64,000 bases of DNA from VRUE01 sp963737575. Lineage in GTDB: Bacteria > Actinomycetota > Thermoleophilia > Solirubrobacterales > 70-9. Both the position numbers and the translations under genes were made by a program. Positions 50,427 to 63,200 of this stretch are shown here, piece after piece. The stretch is from the NCBI GenBank assembly GCA_963737575.1, contig CAVTTJ010000009.1, forward strand, positions 186,001 to 250,000, written 5' to 3'. The notes below the pieces were generated by a model that saw nothing but the letters and a program-made list of their open reading frames with translations, was not told the DNA's origin and did no database searches. Position 1 is the stretch's first letter, and every line of letters begins with the position of its first letter.

Positions 50427-50629
50427 TGCTCGCGGGCGGGATTGTGGTCTTGTCGGGATGCGGAGGGTCCGACCGCACCGACGCCAGCACGACGGCGCTG
50501 CGCTTTCAACGCGTAGCCACCCTCTCCTCTCCATCCTCGTGCACCAGTCAGACCCGCGGACCACCACCTTCGAGCTACCGCGTGTTCGGATCGGCCCACG
50601 GGGTTTGCAACTCGATCGTGGAAAGCTGA
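50426..50629 (+). CDS. Possible lipoprotein fragment directly after lgt
   Basis: From ATG 50426: 67 codons starting MLAGGIVVLSGCGGSDRTD, a short lipoprotein-type signal with lipobox VLSGC. The remainder is Ser/Thr/Pro-rich without a recognisable domain and stops at 50629. It may be the start of a lipoprotein gene whose body (perhaps the PD40 fragment at 50820) has been lost or scrambled. In the corrected lgt frame it is fused to Lgt. Confidence 0.35.
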   Translation: MLAGGIVVLSGCGGSDRTDASTTALRFQRVATLSSPSSCTSQTRGPPPSSYRVFGSAHGVCNSIVES

Positions 50630-50692
50630 ACGACTGTGGTCGTGGAAACGCTTACAGCGCCGCGAAGCAACAGACCAGCGTCGGAGTAGTAC

Positions 50693-50766
50693 AGCCCCAA
50701 GCCAGCCTTGGGGCTTCGGTGCCGGGGTTCCGTCTTCCCCAGATGCCCCCCAGCGTCTGTGGGGGC
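50693..50766. terminator. Two consecutive GC-rich hairpins
   Basis: AGCCCCAAG (50693-50701) pairs with CTTGGGGCT (50707-50715) over a 5-base loop; 30 bases later GCCCCC (50745-50750) pairs with GGGGGC (50761-50766). They sit in the degraded stretch after lgt and may terminate its transcript. Confidence 0.45.
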
Positions 50767-50819
50767 CCGTCCTGTCCGGGCTAGGGTCCAAGACGACCCC
50801 CTCTCTCTGTCCTATCCCC

Positions 50820-51102
50820 TTCAACTGCCGGGGCGTGGCCTTCGCCGACGACCCCAACCGCTTCTATGCGACCCTGCGGACCAATGGCCAGTACCACCGG
50901 GGCGACGCCAACTTGGAGCGGCGCGAAATGCGCGTCCTGCGCGATCGGGTCGAGTGCCCCTCGCTGTCGCCAGACGGGACGAGGATCGCCTACAAGAGCC
51001 GGATCGGGGACGAAAATCGCTGGCGCCTGAAGGTCCTCGACCTGAAGACCCTGAGGACCACCCGGTCGCCGAGCGGCGGACGGCTCGGGAGCGCCCCGAC
51101 TC
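50820..51102 (+). pseudogene. PD40/TolB-like beta-propeller fragment
   Basis: About 80 residues of readable protein: VAFADDPNRFYATLRTNG, MRVLRDRVECPSLSPDGTRIAYKSR, then RWRLKVLDLKTL. PSLSPDGTRIAYKS is the PD40 strand motif of periplasmic/secreted beta-propellers. Nothing before or after it continues the propeller: upstream are hairpins, and downstream the frame decays into low-complexity RSPSGGRLGS. It is a remnant of a larger secreted or lipoprotein gene. The 180 bp from here to 51281 hold nothing recognisable. Confidence 0.6.
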
Positions 51103-51281
51103 GTCCTCAAAACGCCTCCTCGCCGGTATCGCTCCAGCCGCGAAAAGGGCTTGCAAAAGACTCGGTCTCAACGTCCAGTAGAGGGTTAGCCTGAGCGCTT
51201 GAGCCGGTAATTCCGAAAGTTTGCTCAAGAGGTCTCGCCTGGGGTGGAAATTCGGAGGGTGCGCAGGCGTTGCGATAGAAG

Positions 51282-54200
51282 GTGCTCTCGATTCGGAAAT
51301 GCGTCGTTCTGCTCGCTCTGCTGGTCCCGGCAGGCCTGGCGACGTGCGCCGAAGATGCCCTGGCTGGACCTTGCGATCCGCCCTCGAACGAAATCGTCTG
51401 CGAGAACTCGAAGCCTGGCAACCCGCCGAGCGAATGGGACGTCAACGGGGCCGGCGACCCGAGCATCCAGGGCTTCTCCACGAGCGTCGGCGTCGACCGC
51501 GGGGAAACGGTCCACTTCAAGATCGACACCCCTTCGACCGCCTACCGACTCGACATCTACAGGATGGGCTACTACGGCGGCGACGGCGCCCGTAAGGTGA
51601 CCAGCGTCAAACCCTCGGCGGCACTCCCGCAGAGCCAGCCGCCATGCGACGAAGAAGCCTCGACGGGCCTGATCGACTGCGGCAACTGGGCGGAATCTGC
51701 GTCGTGGGCGGTGCCCGCTGATGCCGTCTCGGGGATCTACTTCGCAAAGCTCGTCCGCGAAGATCAGCCGTCCGAAGGGAGCCACATCGTCTTCGTCGTC
51801 CGCGACGACGGGGGTGGGTCCGACCTCCTGTTCCAAACCTCCGACACGACCTGGGAGGCATACAACCAGTACGGCGGCAAAAGCCTCTACACCGGCGGGC
51901 CGGGGAAAAACCCCGGGCGCGCCTATAAGGTCAGCTACAACCGGCCGCTGACCGTCCGCGGGACGAGCCCCGAAGACAGCCCCTTCAACGCCGAATACCC
52001 GATGGTCCGCTGGCTCGAGCGCAACGGATACGACGTCAGCTACACCACTGAGGCCGACGTAGACAACAACGGCAGCGCGCTGCTCGAACACAAGGCCTTC
52101 CTTTCGGTCGGTCACGACGAGTACTGGTCCGCTGCCCAGCGGGCCCACGTGACCGCGGCGCGGGATGCCGGTGTGAACCTGGCCTTCTTCAGCGGCAACG
52201 AGATCTTTTGGAAGGCGAGGTGGGAAAACAGCCACCGGACGCTTGTCTGCTACAAGGAGACGCACGCCAACGCAAAGATCGACCCCGAATCGGATGTCTG
52301 GACGGGGACCTGGCGAGACCCGCGGTTCGGTCCCCAGGATGGGAAGGAACCCGAGAATGCGCTGAGCGGGACCATCTTCATGGTCGATGAAGGGACGACG
52401 GCGATCGAAGTCCCGGCGGCAGACGGCAAGCTGCGTCTCTGGCGCAACACGTCTATCGCCTCTCTGGCTCCAGGGGAAACCGCGACCCTGGCCGCGAACA
52501 CCCTTGGCTACGAGTGGGACGAAGACATCGACAACGGCTACCGGCCCAAGGGCCTGATCCGCCTCTCTTCAACGACCGCGAAAGTTCCCGAGAAGCTCAA
52601 GGACTTCGGCTCGACCTATGGGCCCGGAACGGCGACGCATCACATCACGGAGTACAGAGCCCTCAGCGGCGCCCTTGTCTTCAGCGCCGGGACGGTCCAG
52701 TGGTCCTGGGGGCTCGAAGGCGCGCATGACCGCGGAGGATCGACCCCTGATGATCGGATGCGCCAAGCAACGGTGAACGTCCTCGCGGACATGGGCACCC
52801 AGCCACAGACCCTTCAGGAAGGGCTTGTCGCCGCCGCCGAGACGACGGACACGACGCCGCCGACCGCGACCATCGCCACGCCGGCCAATGAATCCAATCT
52901 CGAGGTCGGCAGCTCGGTGACGATCACCGGCACCGCCAGCGACGCCTCAGGAGAGGGCGAGACAGGTGGGGTCGTCGGAGGCGTCGAAGTTTCTGTCGAC
53001 GGCGGGTCTACCTGGCATCCAGCGCAGGGACGTGAGCAATGGAGCTATTCCTGGAATCCGTCCCACCTGGGGGAAACCGAAATTCGAGCCCGTGCGATCG
53101 ACGACAGCGGAAACATCCAAACGACCGCGGATCACATCACGGTCGACGTCGAACCTCGCGCCTGTCCCTGCTCAATCTGGGAAGGCGCGCTCACCGGCGA
53201 TGAGCTTGACGACCCGCACGCGGTGGAACTCGGTCTGAAGTTCAGGACCGACACCGACGGCTTCGTTACCGGCGTCCGGTTCTACAAGACCCCGGGAAAC
53301 TCCGGGCCCCACTCCGGTCGCCTCTGGACCACTGACGGGACACTTCTCGGCCAGGTCGATTTCACCGGCGAAACCGAATCCGGATGGCAGCAGGCGGACT
53401 TCGAAACCCCGATCGAAGTTCAATCGGGCACCACCTATCTGGTGTCCTATCACGCCCCGGACGGCCACTACGCAGCGATCAAGAACTTCTTCACGCTTGC
53501 GGGCACGGACAATCCCCCGCTGCACGCCTTGGCCGATGGGATCGATGGCGGAAACGGGGTCTACAACTACGGCCCTGCAGGCGGACTCTTCGATGAACTG
53601 GGGCCATTCACCTTCGAATCGGCGAACTATCTCGTCGATCCCGTCTTCACCGAATCGGCTGGCGCCGGACACTACCCCTCCGACCATCACCAACCGAATA
53701 CCGGGTGCCGGTGCGACCGAAGTCGGAACCGAAATCGCCGGTCAGCGCGACATTCAGCGAGGAACTCAAATCCGCAACTGTGTCCACTTCCAGCGTCGAT
53801 CTTCGCGACGAATCCAACGCCGTCGTCGAAGCCACGGTCCGCTACCGCCCAGCAGGGCACCGAATCGATCTCGTTCCGAACGAAGCCCTCGAGTTCTCCT
53901 CGCAGTACACGATGAGAATCAAGGGCGGCGCCGGGGGGGTCACCGACGTTGCAGGCAATCCATTGGCTAGCCGACGACGTCTGGACCTTCACCACCGCTG
54001 CGGCGCCACCGCCCCCGCCGGACGAAGGGCCGGGAGGCCCGATCCTGGTCGTGACCAATTCGGAAAACCAGTTCGGTCGCTACTACCCCGAAATCCTCCG
54101 CGCCGAAGGCATGAACGAGTTCATCGCAACGGACATCTCGAACGTGACGCCTGCGGTGCTGGACGCCCACGACGTCGTCCTCCTCGCGCAGGGCAAGCTC

Positions 54201-57200
54201 AGCTCCGGTCAGGCCCAGATGTTCTCCGAATGGGTCCAACAGGGAGGGAATCTCGTCGCCATGCGCCCCGACTCAAAGCTGCTCCCGCTGCTTGGCCTGA
54301 GCTCGGCCGGCGGAGTCCTCGCCAATGCCTACATAGGAGTGGACCAGTCGACCGTGGCGGGAGCCGGGATCGTCGGCGAAACGATCCAATTCCACGGCAA
54401 CGCGAACCGATACACGACGTCCGGAGCGGAAACGATCGCCAGCCTCTACTCCGATGCCAGTACGAAAACCTCGAACCCGGCGGTGACGATGCGCCAGGTG
54501 GGGTCGAACGGTGGTACCGCCTCGGCGTTCAGCTACGACCTGGCCCGGTCGGTCATCTACACGAGGCAGGGCAATCCCGCCTGGGCCGGGGAAGACCGAG
54601 ACGGGATCGGGCCGATCCGCTCCGACGACCTCTTCTTCGGGAACAAGACCGGGGACCCCCAGCCGGACTGGGTCGACATGAACAAGGTGGCGATTCCACA
54701 GGCAGACGAACAACAGAGGCTCCTCACAAATCTCATCGGTCAGATGGATCTCGACCGCAAGCCTCTGCCGCGCTTCTGGTTTCTTCCGCACGACAAGAAG
54801 GCGGCAGTGGTCATGACCGGGGACGACCATGGCAGCGGAGGCACAGTCGGGCGCTTCGAACAGCTCGAGGAACTCAGTCCGCCTGGGTGCTCGGTCGCCG
54901 AATGGGAATGTCTCCGCTCGACGTCCTACATCTACCCGAACACGCCGATCTCCGATGCGCAGGCGGCGAAATTCGTCGGCGAAGGCTTCGAGATAGGGCT
55001 GCATATCTCAACGAACTGCGAAGACTGGAGCAGCATCTCCCAGCTCGAAACTCTCTATTCCGACCAACTCGCCGAATGGAACGCAAACTTCCCGAGCCTC
55101 GGCACGCCGTCGACCAGCCGTACTCACTGCATCACCTGGAGCGACTGGGCAAGTCAGCCGAAGGTCGAGCTCGAGAACGGGATTCGACTCGACACCAACT
55201 ACTACTACTGGCCTTCCGACTGGGTCAAAGACAGGCCGGGAATGTTCACCGGGTCTGGAATGCCGATGCGATTCGCCGATCGCAACGGGTCGCCGATCAA
55301 CGTCTACCAGGCGACCACCCAGATGACCGATGAGTCGGGCCAGAGTTATCCGGGAACCATCGATGCGCTTCTTGACGGCGCGCTGGGGCCGAAGGGGTAC
55401 TACGGCGTCTTCACGGCCAATATGCACAATGACGCGGCAACCTCGCCCGACGGAGAAGCGATAGTCAATGCCGCGGTGGCGAACGGGGTGCCGGTCGTGT
55501 CGGCGCGACAGATGCTGACCTGGCTTGACGGTCGCAATCAATCCTCGTTCGGCTCGATCTCTTGGGGCGGCGGGAAACTCCAGTTCAACGTCAGTCAGGC
55601 AGCGGGGGCGAACGGCCTGAGGGCGATGGTGCCCAAGCTGTCCTCGATCGGAGAACTCGAATCGGTCAAACGCGGGACAACGACGCTCCCGCTGACGACG
55701 CGGACGGTCAAGGGCGTCGAATACGCCTTCTTCGACGCAACGACGGGAAGCTATACCGCGACCTACTCCTCCGCGGCACCGCCGCCGCCCAGCCTGACGG
55801 CGACGATCCCGGCCTCGCCGGCCAACAACAACAACCTCAAGATCACCGGTACAGCGGTTGCGGGCACGACGGTGAAGATCTATGCCGGGATCGGGATGCA
55901 CCGGCTCTCCGGTAGCGACCGGGACAGCCGCTCAACTCGGCACCGGGATGTCGGTCGGCGTCGCCGACGACTCGACGAACGACTTCAGCGCGACGTCGGC
56001 GTTTGGCGCGGAAGCCATCTCGGGGTGCTCGGCGCCGATCACCTATGTGGAGGACTCGACCGCCCCGAACAGCTCGATCGACCTGAGCCCACCGGCGTTC
56101 TCGAACAGCACAACGGCCAGCTTCTCGTTCTCAGGCACCGACGCTGGCGGCGCCACCGTCGACAGCTTCGAATGTCGACGCGACGGTGGGGCATTCGCCC
56201 CCTGCTCCAGCCCGCTGACATATTCGGGTCTCGCCGTGGGCTCCCACACCTTCGAAGTCCGGGCGATCGACCAGGCCGGCAACATCGACGCCACCCCGGC
56301 CAGCTTCACCTGGACCGTCGACACCACAGCGCCGACCACGTCGATCGACTCCGGCCCGTCCGGCCTCGCCAACAGCTCCTCGGCGAGCTTCGCCTTCTCT
56401 GGAACCGACATCGGTGGCTCCGGGGTCGCGAGCTTCCAGTGCAGCCTCGACGGCGGAGCCTTCTCCAACTGCACGAGCCCGCAGGCCCTTTCGGGATTGG
56501 CCGACGGCCCGCACACCTTCGAAGTCCGCGCGGTCGACGCGGCCGGTAACACCGACGCGACGCCAGCCTCATCGACCTGGACCGTCGACACCACCGCGCC
56601 GAGCACCTCGATCGACTCCGGCCCGTCGGGCCTGACCAACAGCGCCGACGCAAGCTTCGGCTTCTCCGGCACCGACACCGGCGGCTCCGGCATCGCCTCG
56701 TTCCAGTGCAGCCGCGATGGCGCCGCATTCGCTTCCTGCACCGAGCCCGCAGGCCTACTCGTCGCTCGCCGACGGCAACCACACAATCGAAGTCCGCGCG
56801 GTCGACCAAGCCGGGAATGTGGATCAGACCCCGGCGAGCGGAGCTGGACCGTCGACACCGCTGCGCCGAACACCTCGATCGACTCCGGCCCCTCCGGCCT
56901 GACCAACAGCGCAGCCGCAAGCTTCGGCTTCTCCGGCAGCGACACCGGTGGCTCGGGCGTCGCCTCGCTTCCAGTGCAGCCGCGACGGCGCCCCGTTCGC
57001 CGCCTGCACGAGCCCGCAGGCCTACTCGGGCTTGCCGACGGCGGCCACACAATCGAAGTCCGGGCGATCGACCAAGCCGGGAATGTGGACCAGACGCCCG
57101 GCGAGCAGAAGCTGGACCGTCGACACCACTGCTCCGAACACCTCGATCGACTCCGGCCCCTCCGGCCTGACCAACAGCGCAGACGCAAGCTTCGGCTTCT

Positions 57201-60200
57201 CCGGCAGCGACACCGGTGGCTCGGGCATCGCCTCGTTCCAGTGCAGCCGGCGACGGTGCCGCTTTCGCCGCATGCACCAGCCCGCAGGCCTACTCGTCGC
57301 TCGCTGACGGCAACCACACGATCGAAGTCCGGGCGATCGACGCAGCCGGGAACATCGACCAAACCCCGGCGAGCAGGAGCTGGACGATCGACACCACTGC
57401 CCCCAATACCTCATCGACTCCGGCCCATCCGGCCTGACGAACAGCGCCAACGCAAGCTTCAACTTCTCTGGAACCGACCTCGGCGGCTCCGGGGTCGCGA
57501 GCTTCCAGTGCAGCCTCGACGGCGGAGCCTTCTCCAGCTGCACGAGCCCGCAGGCCCTATCGGGATTGGCCGACGGCGGCCACACCTTCGAAGTCCGCGC
57601 GGTCGACCAAGCCGGGAATGTGGATCAGACGCCAGCGGCCTTCACCTGGACGATCGACACCACTGCACCGAACACCTCGATCGACTCCGGCCCGCAAGCT
57701 CTTTCGAGCAGCTCGACCGCCAACTTCAGCTTCTCGGGCAGCGATGCGAGTGGATCCGGCGTGGCGTCCCTCCAGTGCAGGCTCGACTCGACGCAGGCGG
57801 CGGACTGGGGTGCTTGCTCCTCCCCGAAGAGCCTGTCCTCGCTCAGCGACGGGTCCCACACCTTCGAAGTCCGGGCGATCGATCAGGCGGGGAACACCGA
57901 CGCAACGCCGGCGAGCTCCACCTGGACCGTCGACACCACCGCGCCGAAGACCTCGATCGACGCCGGTCCGTCGGGCCTGACCAACAGCGCCAACGCGAGC
58001 TTCGCCTTCTCTGGAACCGACGCCGGTGGCTCCGGCGTGGCGTCCCTCCAGTGCAGGCTCGACTCGACGCAGGCGGCGGATTGGAGTGCTTGCTCCTCCC
58101 CGAAGAGCCTGTCCTCGCTCAGCGACGGGTCCCACACCTTCGAAGTCCGGGCGATCGACCAGGCCGGGAACGTCGACCAGACCCCGGCGAGCTCCACCTG
58201 GACCGTCGACACCACCGCGCCGACGACCTCGATCGACTCCGGCCCGTCCGGCCTGACCAACAACGCCGACGCAAGCTTCGGCTTCTCCGGCAGCGACACC
58301 GGTGGCTCCGGCATCGCCTCGCTTCCAGTGCAGCCGCGACGGCGCCCCATTCGCCGCCTGCACGAGCCCGCAGGCCTATTCCGGGCTTGCCGACGGCTCC
58401 CACAAATTCGAAGTGAGGGCGATCGACCAGGCCGGGAATGTGGATCAGACGCCAGCGGCCTTCACCTGGACCGTCGACACCACCGCGCCGAACACCTCGA
58501 TCGACTCCGGTCCCTCCGGCCTGACCAACAGCTCCTCGGCCAACTTGCTTCTCCGGCAGCGACAGCGGTGGCTCCGGCGTGGCGTCGTTCCAGTGCAGGC
58601 TCGACTCGACGCAGGCGGCGGATTGGAGTGCTTGCTCCTCACCGAAGAGCCTGTCCTCGCTCGGCGACGGGTCCCACACCTTCGAAGTCCGGGCGATCGA
58701 CGCCGCCGGAAACGTCGACCAGACCCCGGCGAGCTCTCACCTGGACCGTCGACACCACCGCGCCGACGACCTCGATCGACTCCGGTCCGTCGGGCCTGAC
58801 CAACAACGCCGACGCAAGCTTCAGCTTCTCCGGCATCCGACACCGGGGGCTCCGGCGTGGCCAGCTTCGAGTGCCGCCGCGACGGCGGCGACCTTCGCCG
58901 CCTGCACGAGCCCGCAAGCCTACTCCGGCGCTTGCCGACGGCGGCCACACCTTCGAAGTCCGGGCGATCGACGCAGGCCGGCAACATCGACGCAACCCCG
59001 GCGAGCTCCACCTGGACCGTCGACACCGCTGCGCCGACGACCTCGATCGACTCCGGCCCCTCCGGCCTGACCAACAGCGCCAGACGCAAGCTTCGGCTTC
59101 TCCGGCAGCGACACCGGTGGCTCCGGCATCGCCTCGTTCCAGTGCAGCCGCGATGGCGCCGCCGTTCGCCGCCTGCACCAGCCCGCAGGCCTACTCGGCG
59201 CTCGCCGACGGCAGCCACACCTTCGAAGTCCGGGCGATCGACGCAGGCCGGAAACGTCGACCAGACCCCGGCGAGCTGCACCTGGACCGTCGACACCACC
59301 GCGCCGAACACCTCGATCGACTCCGGCCCGTCGGGCCTGACCAACAACGCCTACGGCGAGCTTCGCCTTCTCCGGCACCGACACCGGTGGCTCCGGCATC
59401 GCCTCGTTCCAGTGCAGCCGCGACGGCGCCGCTTTCGCGGCCTGCACGAGCCCGCAGGCCTACTCGGGGCTCGCCGACGGCTCCCACACCTTCGAAGTCC
59501 GGGCGATCGATCAGGCCGGGAACGCCGACGCAGACGCCGGCGAGCTCCACCTGGACCGTCGACACCACCGCGCCGAACGACCTCGATCGACTCCGGCCCG
59601 CAGGCCTGACCAACAACGCCACCGCCAGACTTCGGCTTCTCGGGCACCGACGGCGGTGGCTCCGGCGTGGCGTCCTTCCAGTGCAGGCTCGACTCGACGC
59701 AGGCGGCGGATTGGAGTGCTTGCTCCTCCCCGAAGAGCCTGTCCTCGCTCAGCGACGGGTCCCACACCTTCGAAGTCCGGGCGATCGACGGCGCCGGCAA
59801 CACCGACCAGACGCCGGCGAGCTCCACCTGGACCGTCGACACCACCGCGCCGAACGACCTCGATCGACGCCGGTCCGTCGGGCCTGACCAACAACGCCAA
59901 CGCAAGCTTCGCCTTCTCTGGAACCGACACCGGTGGCTCCGGCGTCGCCTCGCTTCCAGTGCAGCCGCGGACGGTGCCGCGTTTCGCGGCCTGCACCACC
60001 CCGCAGGCCTACTCCTCGCTCAGCCGACGGCTCCCACACCTTCGAAGTCCGGGCGATCGACGCCGCCGGCAACGTCGACCAGACCCCGGCGAGCTCCACC
60101 TGGACCGTCGACACCACCGCGCCGACGGTCACGATCGACTCCGGGCCCTCCGGCCTGACCAACGATCCGACGCCTACCTTCACCTTCAGCTCCGAGGCGG

Positions 60201-63200
60201 GGGCGAGCTTCGAATGCTCGATCGACACCGGCACGCCCAGCTACGGGCCATGCTCGGGACCCGGGACCCACACACCGTCCTCGCCGCTGGCAGACGGCCC
60301 ATACACGTTCCGGGTGCGGGCGACGGATGCCGCGACCAATTCCGCGACCGAGGCCCAAGGCTTCACGCTCGACACGTCCGCGCCACCGCCACCACAGCTG
60401 ACGGCGACGATCCCTGCTTCGCCCGCAAACCAGAACTCACCAAAGGTGGTGGGGACGGCTCCGGCGGGATCGACGGTGAACCTCTACACCACCGTCGGTT
60501 GTTCGGGCTCTCCAATCGCGACGACGACCGCCGCGGAACTGGAAGCCGGCGTCACGGTCTCGGTCCCGGATGACACGACGACCAGGTTCAGAGCCACGGT
60601 CACCGACGAAGCTGCGAACCTCTCCGCCTGCTCCTCGCCTCTTACGTATGTCGAGGACTCGACGCCCCCGCAGACCCAGATCGACAGCAGCCCGCCGGCA
60701 CAGAGCGGCGCTTCCTCAGCCAACTTCAGTTTCTCCGGCAGTGATACCGGCGGCTCCGGCGTGACCAGCTTCGAATGCCGTCGGGACGGGGGCGCCTTCA
60801 CAGCCTGCACGAGCCCGCAGGCCTATTCCGGGCTCGCCGACGGCGGCCACACCTTCGAAGTCCGGGCGATCGACCAGGCGGGGAACACCGACGCAACGCC
60901 GGCGAGCTTCACCTGGACCGTCGACACCACCGCGCCGAACACCTCGATCGACTCCGGCCCGTCGGGCCTCGACCAACAGCGCCTCGGCGAGCTTCGGCTT
61001 CTCCGGCAGCGACACCGGCGGCTCCGGCGTGGCGTCCTTCCAGTGCAGGCTCGACTCGACGCAGGCGGCGGATTGGAGTGCTTGCTCCTCCCCGAAGAGC
61101 CTGTCCTCGCTCACCGACGGGTCCCACACCTTCGAAGTCCGCGCGATCGACGCCGCCGGCAACATCGACCAGACCCCGGCGAGCTTCACCTGGACCGTCG
61201 ACACCACCGCGCCGAAGACCTCGATCGACTCCGGCCCGTCCGGCCTCGCCAACAGCTCCTCGGCGAACTTCGGCTTCTCCGGCAGCGACACCGGCGGCTC
61301 CGGCATCGCCTCGTTCCAGTGCAGCCGGGACGGTGCCGCTTTCGCGGCCTGCACCAGCCCGCAGGCCTACTCGTCGCTCGGCCGACGGGCCCACACCTTC
61401 GAAGTCCGGGCGATCGATCAGGCGGGGAACATCGACGCAACGCCGGCGAGCTCCACCTGGACCGTCGACACCACCGCGCCGAACACCTCGATCGACTCCG
61501 GCCCGTCGGGCCTGACCAACAACGCCAACGCAAGCTTCGCCTTCTCTGGAACCGACACCGGTGGCTCCGGCGTGGCGTCCTTCCAGTGCAGGCTCGACTC
61601 GACGCAGGCGGCGGACTGGCGTGCTTGCTCCTCCCCGAAGAGCCTGTCCTCGCTCAGCGACGGGTCCCACACCTTCGAAGTCCGGGCGATCGACGCAGGC
61701 CGGCAACATCGACCAACCCCGGCGAGCTCCACCTGGACCGTCGACACCACCGCGCCGACACCTCGATCGACTCCGGCCCGTCCGGCCTGACCAACAACCC
61801 ATCGGCAAGCTTCGCCTTCTCTGGCACCGACAGCGGTGGCTCCGGCATCGCCTCGTTCCAGTGCAGCCGCGACTCGAGCAGGCGCCGCATTCGCGTGCTT
61901 GCACCAGCCCGCAGAGCCTACTCGTCGCTCAGCCGACGGCGTCCCACACCTTCGAAGTCCGGGCGATCGATCGGGCCGGGAACACCGACGCAACCCCGGC
62001 GAGCTCCACCTGGACCGTCGACACCACCGCGCCGACGACCTCGATCGACGCCGGTCCGTCCGGCCTGACCAACAACGCCAACGCAAGCTTCGCCTTCTCT
62101 GGAACCGACAGCGGTGGCTCCGGCGTGGCGTCCCTCCAGTGCAGGCTCGACTCGACGCAGGCGGCGGATTGGAGTGCTTGCTCCTCCCCGAAGAGCCTGT
62201 CCTCGCTCAGCGACGGGTCCCACACCTTCGAAGTCCGGGCGATCGATCAGGCGGGGAACACCGACGCAACGCCGGCGAGCTCCACCTGGACCGTCGACAC
62301 CACCGCGCCGACGACCTCGATCGACGCCGGTCCGTCGGGCCTGACCAACAACGCCAACGCAAGCTTCGCCTTCTCTGGAACCGACACCGGTGGCTCCGGC
62401 ATCGCCTCGTTCCAGTGCAGCCGGCGACGGTGCCGCTTTCGCGGCTTGCACGAGCCCGCAAGCCTATTCCGGGCTTGCCGACGGCGGCCACACCTTCGAA
62501 GTCCGGGCGATCGACGCCGCCGGCAACGTCGACCAAACCCCGGCGAGCTCCACCTGGACCGTCGACACCACCGCGCCGACGGTCACGATCGACTCCGGGC
62601 CCTCTGGCCTGACCAACGATCCGACGCCTACCTTCACCTTCAGCTCCGAGGCGGGGGCGAGCTTCGAATGCTCGATCGACACCGGCACGCCCAGCTACGG
62701 GCCATGCTCGGGACCCGGGACCCACACACCGTCCTCGCCGCTGGCAGACGGCCCATACACGTTCCGGGTGCGGGCGACGGATGCCGCGACCAATTCCGCG
62801 ACCGAGGCCCAAGGCTTCACGCTCGACACGTCCGCGCCACCGCCACCACAGCTGACGGCGACGATCCCTGCTTCGCCCGCAAACCAGAACTCACCAAAGG
62901 TGGTGGGGACGGCTCCGGCGGGATCGACGGTGAACCTCTACACCACCGTCGGTTGTTCGGGCTCTCCAATCGCGACGACGACCGCCGCGGAACTGGAAGC
63001 CGGCGTCACGGTCTCGGTCCCGGATGACACGACGACCAGGTTCAGAGCCACGGTCACCGACGAAGCTGCGAACCTCTCCGCCTGCTCCTCGCCTCTTACG
63101 TATGTCGAGGACTCGACGCCCCCGCAGACCCAGATCGACAGCAGCCCGCCGGCACAGAGCGGCGCTTCCTCAGCCAACTTCAGTTTCTCCGGCAGTGATA

